From Sepioteuthis lessoniana (lineage: Eukaryota; Mollusca; Cephalopoda; Myopsida; Loliginidae), in contig OY757921.1 in NCBI GenBank assembly GCA_963585895.1, forward strand, positions 80,455,127 to 80,519,126: 64,000 nt of DNA. Reading direction: 5' to 3'. The position numbers and the translations under genes are program-made. Of this stretch, positions 45,831 to 58,251 are shown in pieces (the first letter of the stretch is position 1; each line of letters begins with the position of its first letter). Below the pieces are notes generated by a model. That model worked only from the letters and a program-made list of their open reading frames with translations, did no database searches and was not told the DNA's origin.

Positions 45831-46319
45831 TTTGGATTAAAATTAGTTAGGTTTTTAATATTTCAAAAGTGAAGATGGAAATAATTACCACTTCTTTACA
45901 AAGACTGACATGCTTTACATTTCACTACAAATGTATGCCTAGTATTTCTAGCTAAGCACTGTACTGCATGCAAATTCCAAATAGTTTTCTGATAAAATTT
46001 GGGATCATCTTATCACAAATTTCATTTCATTTTTAAACATCAGTCAAAAGCAAAATGAAAAATAATACAAAAATGTAAGCCTAAAAAAAAAATCCTTAAA
46101 TTGATTTTTAAATACAACATTATAAAAAAAAATCTACTGAAATAATTATTTCTACTTCAGTTTGGAAGTGTCTTAAACAAGTCTCTCATGTTGTTACAAT
46201 ATCTGCTTGGAGAGAATTTGTTTTCACTTACTAACTCTACTACTAATCTAAAAGGGCAACAAGAGGGTGCCAGCTTTCTCAGCCTGCCATGTGCTGTCAC
46301 TTGAAATTTTTTATTTCAG

Positions 46320-46423
46320 GCTACTGTGCCGTTGACTAAAACTAGCTTCTCCTCTTCTCCTTCCTGCCAGTCTGCACCTTCCAGTCCACCAGGTCGGGGT
46401 CCAAGCCTTGCTACTGTGAGAAA
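46320..46423 (+). CDS. RPTOR: RPTOR exon 13 of window: Ser863-like site
   Basis: Encodes ATVPLTKTSFSSSPSCQSAP then SSPPGRGPSLATVR and two bases of a split codon. CQSAPSSP aligns with vertebrate TQSAPASP, where Ser863 is a proline-directed phosphosite stimulated by mTOR/MAPK signalling. The rest is low-complexity linker. Acceptor TTTCAG at 46318-46319; donor GTGAGT at 46424; ends in phase 2, and the next exon supplies C to make AAC. Confidence 0.93.
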
Positions 46424-46808
46424 GTGAGTCCTTAAAAAAAATGGAATTTTTTTAAAAAAATCCTTTTTTTTTTTTTTTTTTTTTTTTCTCCTCTTCTCCC
46501 TATTTTATTAGCTAATTTGTTTTGCACAGCTATTTTTGTATTATTAGATTTTATTGCCATTATAAAGCCAAAAGTATAGAGCTTGCTTTTAAGTCATTAT
46601 TTTAAGCTGCCTTAAGATTTTTTTTTTTTTTTTTTTATCATTCTATGTGTGCAGATGTATGTATGTGTGTATACTTGAAGTGTTATGCAATAATTGTGCT
46701 TTGCATATGCTTTCTATTCGATGTAAAAAAAAAAAAACCCCGCACAAATTGTGGGTTTTGAAATTAAATAGAATTAGAATGTTGATGTTTTAATCAATAT
46801 TTATAGAA

Positions 46809-47010
46809 TTACTGTATATACTTGCGCATCATGTGATTTTCTTTAGCTTAATATTAAGTAGTTGCACTATATGTGAGATAGAAATTTTGTGTGTGTAAAT
46901 CGTTGGCCAAGGCTAGACCTAGGCCAACTGGTATGCCTACAATACCCAGCTGTAAAATTCAGCAAATTCTCCTGGATAATATCAGATGATACTCAAGCAT
47001 ATACAGTAAT
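46809..47010. mobile_element. MITE with ~22-bp terminal inverted repeats
   Basis: Left 'ttactgtatatacttgcgca', right 'tactcaagcatatacagtaa': inverted copies with a few mismatches, ~200 bp in total, non-coding. Confidence 0.65.
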
Positions 47011-47954
47011 CGTTAAAAACACAATGTGTATTGCTTACTTAAGAATAAAAATGTTATTATATTATGGTCTGAAAAAGTTTATTACTTTTATAATTTTTAA
47101 ATTGTTGAATAATAAAAGGGAATAAAAGAACTAAAAATGAATGAGAATTAAATATTGTTTTTATATTATAGAATATTACTGGTTTAATTATTTTTATTCA
47201 GTGAAAGGTAAACTTGAAACTTAAATCTTTTGAGTATTTTCTAAAATTTTGCACTTGTAGTGAACAATTGACTATTGTGAATATATCTACATTTATCTAT
47301 TTAATTTTTTTTTATTGCTTCTGGGAAAGAAGCTTGTTGCCACTTTTCATTCAGCTTGTTGCCACTTTTTATATTTCTCATGCTTTCTGCTTAAACATAC
47401 TTGCTATACTCATGCTTATTGCTTTTAAATAGTACTTTATTGAATTTTTGCTTCAATCAGTCTTTTCTATTTGAAGATTATTTATGGTTTTATTCTATAA
47501 TGTAACTTTCATAGTTGATTGCATTTTGAAAATGTTTCTTTCTTAGAAGAGGTGGGATTTACCTCCAGGCCAAACTCATTATTGAGCCTCATTGCCCACT
47601 AGTTGAAGACTACTGGGGGGGCTTATAATTATTGTACAGGGGCCCCAAACTCTGGGCCTTAAGTGTCTTTATGGTTTTGAATATATTGTATAATTAAATA
47701 CTCTGTATACACTTTATAAAAGTTATTATCTGCCTCACTGTATAACAGATTAGTTTTGGTAGGCCAATGGTTTATGCCTTTTGATAAATCTGGCCCCGAG
47801 CAAGTGTCTTAAGTGTTCTTAAAATCTATGAACAAATAGAAATATTTAAGTAGATATTATTACCTTTGTCCTATAATTGTTATATTTAATGTATGAAATT
47901 TATATACAAATGTAACAACTGTTATGGGATATAGGTAGTAAGTAAAAGTAAGAA

Positions 47955-48192
47955 AAGTTGGCAACCAGAAGGCTCCCTTTTCAATAGCTACTACACAGAG
48001 ATGTAGGGGAGGCCGCTACTCCTTTCCCTGGATTGCTCCACTTTACCCTTGATATGTACCTTATATTGCTGAGTGTAAGCAAGGTGGTATCAAGTACCAT
48101 TTTTCGAGTCTTTGGTATGACACAACCTGGGATTGAACCCAGGTCTCCCAGACCATTGGCAAACATTCTATCCATTAGCCCAATGAGCTGGT
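47955..48192 (-). mobile_element. tRNA-derived SINE, family E
   Basis: Reverse copy of 38085-38320. B box on the minus strand is GGGTTCAATCCCAGG (48126-48146 region). Good preservation, e.g. 'ctggattgctccactttacc'. Confidence 0.85.
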
Positions 48193-48207
48193 ATATAGGT
48201 AGTAATA

Positions 48208-48683
48208 TACCATATTTGATGGCTTTATAAGACACTTTTTTTTTCAAATGTTCCAGAAAATCACCCTGCATTTTACAAGTTCAAGGGTCAGCTTTGGGTT
48301 ATTAGCTAGTTGAGTTCTTGCTCTGCAGTGGCCCTTAAAATAAACTGTAAAATCTATGCAAGGTGATGGTTGCTTCTACACCAACAATGGCAACTCTTTT
48401 TTTTTAAAATAACAATATATAACAATAGTACTTACCAGTACTTTATATGAAATAATACCAATGACAACACTTAACCATGCATGTATTTAAGCAAACCTAT
48501 TAAGCTTTTTAAATTTAAAACATTCAGATCTGAATACATATGAAACTTTAAAAATGACCTGATAGGAGGGCTATGAATATCTGGTGAAAACCCTTCAACT
48601 GACATTTGTAGTTTAAACTTGTTTATTTTACTTTATTTTTTTTAATGCCTGCCCAAAGTCTTATAAGCCATCAAATACAGTAA
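48208..48683. mobile_element. Element H, copy with both terminal repeats (~476 bp)
   Basis: Left TACCATATTTGATGGCTTTA-TAAGAC and right GTCTTATAAGCCATCAAATA-CAGTA are inverted copies of about 25 bases. The interior matches 6266-6577. Non-coding, probably a non-autonomous DNA transposon. Confidence 0.8.
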
Positions 48684-48994
48684 TTAAAATGTTCTACTTA
48701 TAAACCAATGTAAAAGTTTATACTGACTCAAGGAAAACATTTCAGTAGGGAATGGGAAATGATGCAAATAAACTTTTTGAAAAATTATAATTTCTATATT
48801 TCAGGCATTCAAGAGAAGATGAAAAATACAAAAATCATATCTGTTTAAATATTGATTGTATGATATTAAAACTTCATTATTAATGAAATTTTAATCTATT
48901 GAGTTGAGTCCTTTTTAGTAAAATATAATTTATTCATGAATAATTAACTTCATTCAGTAATAGATTTGTGACTATTTCAAATAACTTTTTACCA

Positions 48995-49896
48995 TTCATC
49001 AGGTAGCTTGTTGATTCGTCTCAAGTAAAATTTAGCTGGTTTCAAGCTCAAGAAGTTTTCCACATATGTTTTCACCTGATCTTGAGAAAATTTTGTCATT
49101 CAGAGCATTTTGTAGAGAATGAAAAAAAAAATGGACATCACTTGCTACAAGGTCTGGATGGGGTAGAGCAGACCAGCCTAAATCCAGTATTTTTTTTTCC
49201 TGCGTGTAATCTTGCATTATCATGGAGAAACATTACATTTTTCCTATTAATGAGTTCAGGGTGTTTTCTCATCAGATTTTCATGCATAGGTTGCTGCTGT
49301 TGAGAGTATGAATCCGTATTGAATGTCTATGGTTTAAAAACTCAAAATGAATAATACTGCAGTGGTTTTACCATACACCTTTGGGGTAGGCTGTAGAGAT
49401 TCATCCTTATCAATTCTCTGTCTTTTACATTGAACATAGTCATAAAAGACCCTTTTTTTGTCACCTGTAATGATATTCTTGAGAAATGGGTCATTTCTCT
49501 ACTTTAAAAAAAGACTTGTCACTATTGATATGCAATCTTCCTTAATCTAAGAGTACTGGGAACCCAAATGCCCAGCTTGCTCACTTATCTTTTTCAAGTG
49601 GTAGAAGATCGTGTATTGGGATGTTTTGAGGTCAAGTGCTAATTCTCAAATACTTTTGCATGGATTGCATTCCACCAATTCTCTTGATCAAGGTCTGATG
49701 AGCATCCTGGACTGGGTTCATCTCTTAGTTGTGTATCAACAGAACAAAACTTTGAAAACAAGTTTCAGACTTGGCAGTCAATGATGACATCTTAGCCATA
49801 AGCACTAGAAATTTTCTTAGCTGTTTCTCTAGCAGTTTTCTTATTTTTAAACTCCCACAACATTACATGACAAATATGCATTTTCAGTTCCTCCAT
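48995..49896 (-). pseudogene. Mariner-type transposase pseudogene
   Basis: Read from ATG at 49896 on the minus strand: MEELKMHICHVMLWEF.., an N-terminal helix-turn-helix region like mariner transposases, then scattered homology. Near 49160-49040 comes the C-terminal catalytic region (HPDLVASDVHFFFHSLQNAL), the 'PDLAPSDYHLF-SLQ' block of mariners with its Asp retained. Several stops and frameshifts. No terminal repeats identified. Confidence 0.8.
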
Positions 49897-52599
49897 TTTA
49901 GTAGCATAAGATCATAGGTTAAATTATGATGCACACTCTTTCACTATTGGAATAAGAATGATTAATGAAGGCTCTCTTTAATTAGGTAATTTTCTGTTGT
50001 ATTTAAAACCTTAAAAATTTGAAGTGTGTAGTTACAACTTGCATTTAAAAAATAGAAATTATTTATGACTCAAGCCAATAGAAATGATAAAAATTTCTGA
50101 TTTTAGCAATTTTTGAACTTTTATGTTATAAGGAACCACTTATTTGTTTGCCATGCAAAGCATTAATTATTGTATTGTACAAATGTTGCTTTTAGAGATT
50201 TTTTTTATTCTAAGTAGAATTCAAGTATTAGAAACTTGTGTGAATTGGCTTTCAGTATTGTAAAAAAAGAAAATACATATACGTACAAGATTTTAAAAGT
50301 TATCTCTATTTTAGTTTTCATATTTACATGACAGTCATGTCATCTAATGATGGTTGGAAAATGTACAGATGAAAATGTAAAAAAAGAGGCAATCTTATTT
50401 TATATATATGTTCAAATTCCACCTAGAATTTTTTGAATGTTACCTTTTCGTTTTTTTGTTTTTTTTATTACTAGTTGTATATGTTGAAAGTAGCAAAAAT
50501 CTTAGGTTTGTGGGGAGGGACGACTTCATACTGTATCAAAAACTTGTGTTATTTATGAAAAGTTATGTTATTTTAAAGAGGATATACTGCAATATTTTAC
50601 AAAAATATTCTTCTTGTTAACTGATTTAGAACTGAGGTAAAAAAAAACTTTTTTTTTTTTTTTTTTTTTTTAACTTAGAAGTCAACTTTCTTCCAAGTAT
50701 AGAATATGAAATTTATTTCTTTTTTAGCTTCTGATCATAATCTACATAAAAAAATAAAAATAAAAAGATTAGTATAGACATGCTAATTGTCAAGTTTTCA
50801 TGATTTTTTTTTTTTTAAAATCATCCTGAATCATTAAAATCAATGGGGGAAAGAAATGCTTCATTTTGTTAGAAAATTATTTCTAACATAAATTATGTTG
50901 TCATATTTAGAATTAATAAAAATATTTGTGTACTGAAGTAATGTTTGAATTCCTATTTAAAGATAATATTTACAGAAGTAATTTTCATCTTTGGTGGTCT
51001 CATTTTATCCATAAGAAGATTAGATAAAAATTGTATTAAACTTAATGAAAAATTGGCTCTAAATTAACACTATAACTTAGTTTTATTGTATGTGATCAAT
51101 TATAAGGTATTTGAACAGTGTATGAAAAAAAATGGCTTTTTCATATCTGAATCTTTAAAACAAATTAGAATTGTTTATTAACAAATTCACACTCTTCAAG
51201 ATGCCCCCCTCCCCAAAAAAAAGCCAAGCTGGTGAATTTTGCATATTTTTTAACTTTTGCATATTTTTTAAGTTAAATTTAAAAAATCATAACTTTGGAA
51301 ATTAACAAGTATTTTCTAGGATTTTTTTTTATTGCAGTAGAATTCTTATAGAAACCCTAAATATTTTATAGATTATAAATTTAATACATCTATATTACAA
51401 TAAATGTACTATTACTAGTAGTAGTAATTGTTGTTGTTATCTGTGAAAAATTCATGGATATGTTTGTATTTTTTAATCTCTATGAGATTACTTTTTTTTT
51501 TAAGAAACTGAATGACATATTTAAATAGTTATTATTGGAGTTTTTTAATTGCCACACTTTTTTCTTTTGTTGACTTAGAGTGATGTCAAGCATTACCATA
51601 ACATTTTTTAATTTGTTCATCTCTTTATTATAGAATATTCTGGTGATATAGTAAAGAAAAAATTCAAGCCAAAGGGAATAAGAATTTCTGGTTTTGAAAA
51701 AAAAAAAAAAAAATTTAGATATTACAAATATTCATGAAATTTCTGTATTAGATTTTTTTCCCAAAAAACTGCTATATATTCAAAAAGAAACTTTGTCTTA
51801 AAAAAATTGATTTAAAATAAAAATTATTGGTAACTTATATTGAAGAACTTGAAAAAGTTTTTGATATAGTAAACTTTAAAGAATCAGAAGTTTTTAAAAA
51901 TAATGAGAAAAAGATTGTAAAAATTTGCATTAGATAGGTATTAGAGAATTTACTTTGGTCCATTTAATTGTAACATACTTTCAGTGGAAAACATTTTTCC
52001 TATATCTTAGAAAATGACTAAGCAGCAAAGATTCATATTTATGTATAAGATATTTTCCACAGTTGTTTAAAATTTAAGCTTAAAATTGACTATTAAAATA
52101 GAAGTCAAATTTTAAATGTAAAATTTTTAATTTGTCTGATTCATTTGCATATTTAACAAAGCTTATATTATATTTTTAAATTCTTTTTTTCTAAGAAATA
52201 AGTGGATTTTTTTATATCCTTACCTATTTTCTTACTTGTCATTATTATCATTAACTTAAATCACAAGGTACTTAGTAAATAAATTATTGTTTTATTCAAA
52301 CTACTTCCATAGTTATTGTTCTCCTTTATTATGAATTGAATTTTTCTCCACAGTCTTTTGTTTATTATTCTGAGAAAAAAAATCTTCATTATCTTCTGTG
52401 TGTCAAGAATTCAATATCTGGTAATATATCAGCTGCTGCTTGCTTCATACTTACTTAAACAACAACAACACTAGAGAAATACAAAAAAGAAACTAAATTA
52501 GCATATTGGCAAAAAATGTTCAAAGGACATATCAATAATACAAATAGTTGAATATGTGGCTTTATTTAAAGCAGCCAGTAATCTGCAGTTGTCAGAGAT

Positions 52600-52712
52600 T
52601 ATTGAAATAATTTATGCTTGGTGATCATTCACGACTCTCTTATCCAACCCCTCCAGCTATAGTTTTAATAGCACCACTACTGTCCTTCTACAAGGCATTA
52701 AATAACCCATTA
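52600..52712 (+). mobile_element. Family A SINE fragment
   Basis: Keeps 'cttatccaacccctccagct', 'tagcaccactactgtccttc' and 'aaggcattaaataaccca', then ends before the hairpin is complete. Confidence 0.6.
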
Positions 52713-52867
52713 AGAAAAGAAATGAGCGTTCATAGGGTACTTGCTTATTCCTACTTTTCAAGTTCTAAGTGGTCAGACAACTTGAAAACCTTGTTCCTTG
52801 TTTGCACCCCTATCACCACAATTTGAAATAATAACTTTTCTACTTTTCAATTCATTATGAAACCTAT

Positions 52868-53185
52868 AATAATATGGTCATAGCATTGCAGTTATTGCAA
52901 GAAGTAGACTTGGCTACCTGAGTTCAATTCTTGAATAACATTGTTTGCATTTCACATAACACTAATATCTTTGAGAAAGGTATAAATCCAACTATTCCCA
53001 CTTCAGCTATGGGTAAATTGTAACTCAGACTGGGCTCTTAACCTTGGTATAGCAACCAGTCTAGAAGGAAAACTAAATTCCAACTGGTTGTAGACCTGGA
53101 GGGGGATGGGCTCTGCCAGGCTATTCTTGACCAAGACACACAACATGAGTAGCATCTCCATGACCAATATCAGGTTATGAGTCTT
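52868..53185 (+). mobile_element. tRNA-headed SINE, family B
   Basis: Decayed head 'catagcattgcagttattgc', B box TGAGTTCAATTCTTG, body 'tttcacataacactaatatc', 'cttggtatagcaaccagtct', 'ggagggggatgggctctgcc'. Confidence 0.8.
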
Positions 53186-54087
53186 TTCAGTCTTTATAAT
53201 GATAATTAATTCATATTGTAACTCATAATGAAAAATTAAAAAAAACAACATTTTCCCATCTTATTAAAGTTTGTATTTCACATTAGATATTGATTTTTAC
53301 TATATTGCAAAAGATATTTTTCTGTATTTTTTTAATATTTACATCATCATGTTTCTCTTTTCTTTTTTTTTTCTTTTTAGTTATTGTTTTTAAATGTACA
53401 AATCATATTTCTCTTTTCTATTGGTAAATGTATTAAAAATTTAGTATCATAATTTTTTCCATTTACAAAGACTTTTTACTGTATATGATTTTTAACATTG
53501 TGTTCATATGAATCTCTTGCCTATTTTTGATAATTTTAATTAGACTGTTTTACCAAGTTCAATTGATTTTTTTATGTGCTATGTTCTGATAATTTCTGTT
53601 GCAGTAGTTATTTATATCATATCCCAAAAATTTACTTTTAAATTTTAAATCATTTATTGTTATTTGTCTGAACTTTGGTTTTTAATATTTTAATAGAAGT
53701 TTGAATATAAATTATTTTTTCCAGCATAAAATAGTGAATATCAAATAGCAGTAATAAACTCTAACATTGTTAATATAAAAGAACTATATATGTTTCCAAA
53801 GATGCCTTGAAGTAAATATAATCTCTATGATTATATAGTATTAGCAAAAAATTTTGAAACTTAAATTTTCCTTGTTCATCAGGTGATTTGATATTGATTT
53901 TATGATGTAAAAATTATGATAAAGTTCCTTTGTTCTATGGAAACATTTTAATATTGACTATTTTGGATGCATGAATTCTGTTTCTATTAATTAAAAAGGA
54001 CAAATCATTAAGTTGAAAGAGTAAAATTTTGATTTGCTTCTTATTGATCTTAAAACGTATTGGAATGTAGACTTCTCACTGTTTAAT

Positions 54088-54530
54088 ACAGGGTGTCTCA
54101 AAATAGATGCAACTCATTAATATGATAATGATTTATTACTGAGACAAGCGCAATGGCGATCATTTGGAACACATCTGGTAAAAAAATGCATCCTTTGAGC
54201 TAGAAACATCAAATCAAATCAATGTTTTTTTTTAATTGTTATTATATCAGCTTCCAAGGCATACAATCTATTTTTGAGTTTCTTGTCTCAGTAATAAATC
54301 ATTATCATATGAATGGATTGCATCTATTTTGAGACAGTTTTGAATGATTTTGTCTCCAAATAAGTAGTGACATAAAATATCTTTTCCTCTTTTGTCCAAG
54401 ACATAGTGATTGAGGATTAATAGTTGTTATTGTACACTATTTTCAAATTTGAAACAAAAAAAACTCAAGATTATTAGTAGTAGAGTTATTAGCAATCACA
54501 TGGGTCCCATGTATATTGAGACACCCTATA
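54088..54530. mobile_element. Nested inverted-repeat element (~443 bp)
   Basis: Outer ends 'acagggtgtctcaaaata' and 'tatattgagacaccctata' are inverted copies. An inner and larger inverted pair (about 54096-54150 and 54285-54340; 'gataatgatttattactgag' against 'ctcagtaataaatcattatc') makes a strong hairpin. No open frame. A foldback or MITE-like mobile element. Confidence 0.75.
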
Positions 54531-54789
54531 TATCTAATTAATGACTGAAGCATTTGGTTACTATTGGTTAAATACCAAATAATTTGCTTTAAAGATGTGA
54601 TAGAATCATTTCATAGTTATTTCCAACTAACTTTTTAGATGTAAATTTTTTAAAATAATTGTTCACATTTAATAGAACATATATTCAAAATGAAAATTCA
54701 AACAATTAAAAAAAATGAGATGGACTTGCACTTGAGCACATTTTCTTTGTTCCACACATTATTTAATTAGAAGTATATGCTTGCCTACA

Positions 54790-55063
54790 GATATGACTCT
54801 AAGCATAATTCTTCATTGCCATTACTCTCAAGTCCACTCTAACCCACAGTGATTGTACCTGTTAGGGTCCCATCATGGGTTAAATAGATCTGTTTAAAAA
54901 TTAATTATTTGATAGAACTGTGTGCAAAAAAAAAAAAAAAAGTAATACCTTAAGAAACAACCACACAAAAAATGTGAATATTGAATGTACAATAAATGTG
55001 ATTCATTAACTTGTTGGCATAATATAAATCTAGATGGGTTAACATGCCATTAAAATCAACTAA
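54790..55063 (+). mobile_element. D-family element, subtype D2
   Basis: Body 'cattactctcaagtccactc', 'gttagggtcccatcatgggt' and D2 tail with a clear GGCATAATATAAATC…GGGTTAACATGCC hairpin at 55016-55049. A run of about 16 A interrupts the tail. Confidence 0.8.
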
Positions 55064-55359
55064 TCAATCTAATCATGATTAAATTTCATTCTTGTATTTT
55101 TGTTATTAATTGAATAAAATTTGTATCTTGTATGTCTAACGCTGCTTCAGCAAGTGGAACAGTCTGAATGGAATTAGATTTTTTAATACACTTATGAAAA
55201 AATGATTTCAGAGATCAGATTAAAAAAAAATGTTGCACTTGTCCAGACACCTCTCTTAATTTAGCACTTAAAAGTGCCGAAAAGGTGCAGAACTCTGGGT
55301 ATTAGTGCAGGTGTTAGGTCTGCATAAATTATGTGTTTCTTTCTGCTACTCTTTCTTAG

Positions 55360-55843
55360 CCACTCAGCAGATTTGCCAGAATCTAAGTCTGATGCCAAGC
55401 TTGATCAACACATGGAGAAAAGACCTCGAAGTCGGAACTCTGAGACTGGGGTTGAGAGTCGACGGGAGATGACCAGCCCAATCAAAAAAACTTCAGAGGC
55501 CACCAGAGACGCCGTCCACCACAGTACTGGTAAAGGTCAGAGTGGCCCAAACATAATGGTCACTTCCCAAGAATTACGCAGCCAACAGCAGCAACAGCAG
55601 CAAGGCAGTGGTGCAGCTCCTCCATCAAATACGAGTCATCACAGGCGGGACAGCTCTGGTGAGAGAAGTCGTCGTAGCCCGTCCCATGGAGATCCAAATG
55701 GAACTGCTACTCTTGACCAAGATGGTACTAAGATAAGCAAACGTGTTTCAAGAACTAGACCAGCATCTCCTGCAAGTCAGCAGATTCCATACTCTGCTCA
55801 ATTTCTGCCAAGCCGAAAAATCTTTGACAAAGGGCCGGGAATG
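55360..55843 (+). CDS. RPTOR: RPTOR exon 14 of window: long disordered linker
   Basis: One base completes Asn, then HSADLPESKSDAKLDQHMEK, a Ser/Arg-rich stretch with RDAVHHSTGKG, a SQQQQQQQGSG run and RRDSSGERSRRSPSHG, ending in TRPASPASQQIPYSAQFLPS and RKIFDKGPGM. The last block aligns with vertebrate HQFPRTRKMFDKGP, which anchors the exon. The other ~140 residues have no vertebrate counterpart that I recognise and look disordered. Potential kinase sites include SP (RRSPS, RPASPAS) and RRDSSG. 484 nt, acceptor CTTAG at 55358-55359, donor GTACGT at 55844, phase 0. Confidence 0.95.
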
Positions 55844-56202
55844 GTACGTATTTTTGCTGCTGCTTTTATTTATTTATTAGTCTTTTCTTTTTTCTCTTGA
55901 TTGTTGACAAAACTGTTTAGGTATTTTCTATAATCTAATGTAATTTTGTAACTCCAATGGGAAAAGTTTTGATATTACAGGATTTATTCTTAGTATGTAT
56001 TATGCAAAATAAATCTTGATTTTAAGGATTATTGTATAATGCAAGCATTACTTGAAAAAAGTTTTATTTTTATTTTTTTTTTATTTTTTTTTTTTATTTT
56101 AGGCCATTATAATATACTAGCAGGATTTGTTGGTTGGTAATTATTAGAAGTAAAGGATTTAGTCACTTTTATTAAAGTTTAAAACAATTATCTGTTCTTA
56201 AA

Positions 56203-56300
56203 GTACTGTAATTAGTCATGTATAATAAGCACCTCTAACTTTTGGCAACAAAATTCTGGAAAAAACATTTCTTGTATATAATAAACATTGACTTTCTGGA
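56203..56300. mobile_element. MITE I copy (small palindrome)
   Basis: 'tactgtaattagtcatgtat' with 'aataagcacctctaactttt'. The right arm 'cttgtatataataaac' is degenerate. Same family as 56638-56722. Confidence 0.55.
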
Positions 56301-56637
56301 ATTTGTAGCAGTTAGATATATACAAAATTTAACATTTGTTCAACTTGTATTCAGTTTGTATAGACTAAAAATAAAGATTTATAGTTTATTTCAAAGCACA
56401 AAATTTATAGAGTATTTAGGGCAAAGACAAGAACATGTTCACCTGAAAATGTAATAAACTTATAGGGAAAATAAATTAAAAGAAGAAACAAATTATGCAT
56501 TCCAGTGGCTATTTCTCTGTAGTGGTATAAAACAAAAGTGTTTGTTACACATTGGTTAGTTTTGATCGTAATTGTAACTTACTTTCAGCCATGCTGTATC
56601 AAATATGGTGATACATGGCTAAAAAAAAAGAGAATTA

Positions 56638-56722
56638 GTTTTCATTTATGATATGCACACCTAGCTTTTTGGCTTAAAAATCTGGAGATAAAGTGCATAT
56701 TATACATGAATAATTATGGTAG
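56638..56722. mobile_element. MITE I copy (small palindrome)
   Basis: Right arm 'gtgcatattatacatgaata-attatggta' is the inverse of the left end of the copies at 56203 and 17617; 'gatatgcacacctagctttt' is the left arm here. About 85 bp. Confidence 0.6.
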
Positions 56723-56764
56723 TTTTGTTTTTATTATCTATTTACTATGGGTTGCATTGTTTAC

Positions 56765-57545
56765 ACCAGCCTAATCAGCTGAAACTGTAGAATACGTCAA
56801 CTGCATCCCTGTAGAGGAGTAAGAACCCCCCACCAAATGAATGCCCTAGATGTGACATTAAACCATCTGATAGCAAGGCTCCAGTCCTGAAGCTTTGGGG
56901 AATGTGGAGTACCCATTCATTGCCGCTACTTCCAGGTCCACTTTGATCAGGAGTGGTAGCACCTGATAGGGTCCCATATATGGGTCAAATAGGACTTTAG
57001 CTATTTAACTGTGTGCAAACAAATGACTGATGTTAAATTAGATAGGTTTGGTTTGGTTTCTTTGTTTAATGGCATATCACCCTTTGTAGGTTATTTAATG
57101 CCAAAGCCATTCTCCAAGAAGAACAGTAGTGGTACTATTTAACCCATAGCTGGGAGGATAAGGGGGTTCATACCTTTCCCAAGGGTATTTGCCTGAAAGT
57201 GAATGTAATAGCGTGACTGGAGTACGAACTTGCTTACTACGATTCCGCAGTCTATCACTTTAACCATTACCCCATGAGGACACCCCCTTAAATTAGATAG
57301 TTAATATTAAATAACAATACTTGAAAACATTCAACTGTGTGCAAACAAATGATTAATACTTAATAGAACTGTGTTAAATAGCAATACTTGAAATTGTGTG
57401 CAAAGAAATGATCTCTGGCTCATTTAAAAATGTTATCTACAAAATATGTGTTTACGCATCATATATATTTGATATAAGTATAAACAGGAATTGGTATTAA
57501 ATAACCTACAAGGGTTGATGTGCTATTAAAACCCAACCAAAACAA
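56765..57545 (+). mobile_element. D1 element carrying a nested SINE A
   Basis: Head 'cagctgaaactgtagaatac' with hairpin CTGCATCCCTGTAG (a G-T pair replaces G-C), D body, and ~70-base monomers before and after the SINE at 57046-57287. Tail 'ggtattaaataacctacaag'…'ggttgatgtgc' at 57491. Confidence 0.85.
57046..57287 (-). mobile_element. tRNA-headed SINE, family A, inserted in D1
   Basis: Minus strand: GGGTGTCCTCATGGGGTAAT head, B box CAAGTTCGTACTCCAG, body, GGCATTAAATAACCTACAAA tail and CAAACCAAAC end. Flanked by TTAAATTAGATAG at 57033-57045 and 57288-57300, identical over 13 bp. The only family A copy here on the minus strand. Younger than its host D1. Confidence 0.94.
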
Positions 57546-58251
57546 ACCAAACCTTGCTTACACTGAGCATGATGTACTGAAAATGGATTCTGGTTCATTC
57601 AGAGATCTCAGATATCTATTGAAAACCCCTAAAAATTGATAAATATTTTCAAAAAAGTTTAATTTTATTATTTTTCAGAATTATTAATGTTATTCTTTTG
57701 AAAAATTGGGTTTCTAAGCTTTTTCTTTTAAAGCCAACAGCTATTAAGATGAAATGAATTTCCTCTGGCCACAATAGAGAGGGTCTAAGTGCATATAGGG
57801 AGAGTGGGAATCACCTGCCTCTCATAATGGTTACTACAATTACATTATATATTTTTGGCTAATTTTTAGTCAATAGCTAAGGGTGGGTGGTCTATAGCTC
57901 AGGGTTCTAAGGATTAAAACTATTTCAGAATGTAAAATGGAATAGAGCTTTCATTTTTGTGTATTAATTTAAATTAAAATAGTCTAAACTAGAATTAAAT
58001 ATTTGCTTTTTCTTTACTTTCATATTTTTGTATTTTTTTGTGCTAAGCTATATTTGATCATATATCTTAGGGCAACAGTTATTATTTAAGTATAAAATTT
58101 GATTTGATTTTTGTTTTCTTGTTACTACAAGTATTCTTATGACAGTCCCAGCATAGTATTCTAAAAATCTACTAGATCATAGTAGAAATTTGATTTGAAC
58201 TCTAAAGTTTTCATTTTAAGAAATATGTGTATGACTGAATTTGTATTTTGT

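Larger units (their letters stand above)
42522..46319 (+). other. Intron with TIR element, D2, SINE A and LINE fragment
   Basis: Contains 42949-43551, 43893-44118, 44591-44836 and 45015-45830. Stretches 43560-43890, 44120-44590 and 45840-46310 show nothing that I can assign. Confidence 0.75.
46424..55359 (+). other. 8.9-kb intron
   Basis: Holds a MITE (46809-47010), SINE E (47955-48192), element H (48208-48683), a mariner pseudogene (48995-49896), SINE pieces (52600-53185), a TIR element (54088-54530) and a D2 copy (54790-55063). The stretches 47020-47950, 49900-52590 and 53200-54085 are AT-rich with nothing that I can support. Confidence 0.75.

Noticed and set aside
46150-46319. Possible extra exon after TTCTACTTCAG at 46159
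   Set aside because: Good acceptor-like sequence, but the following stretch has stops in the needed frame and no matching donor or Raptor similarity.
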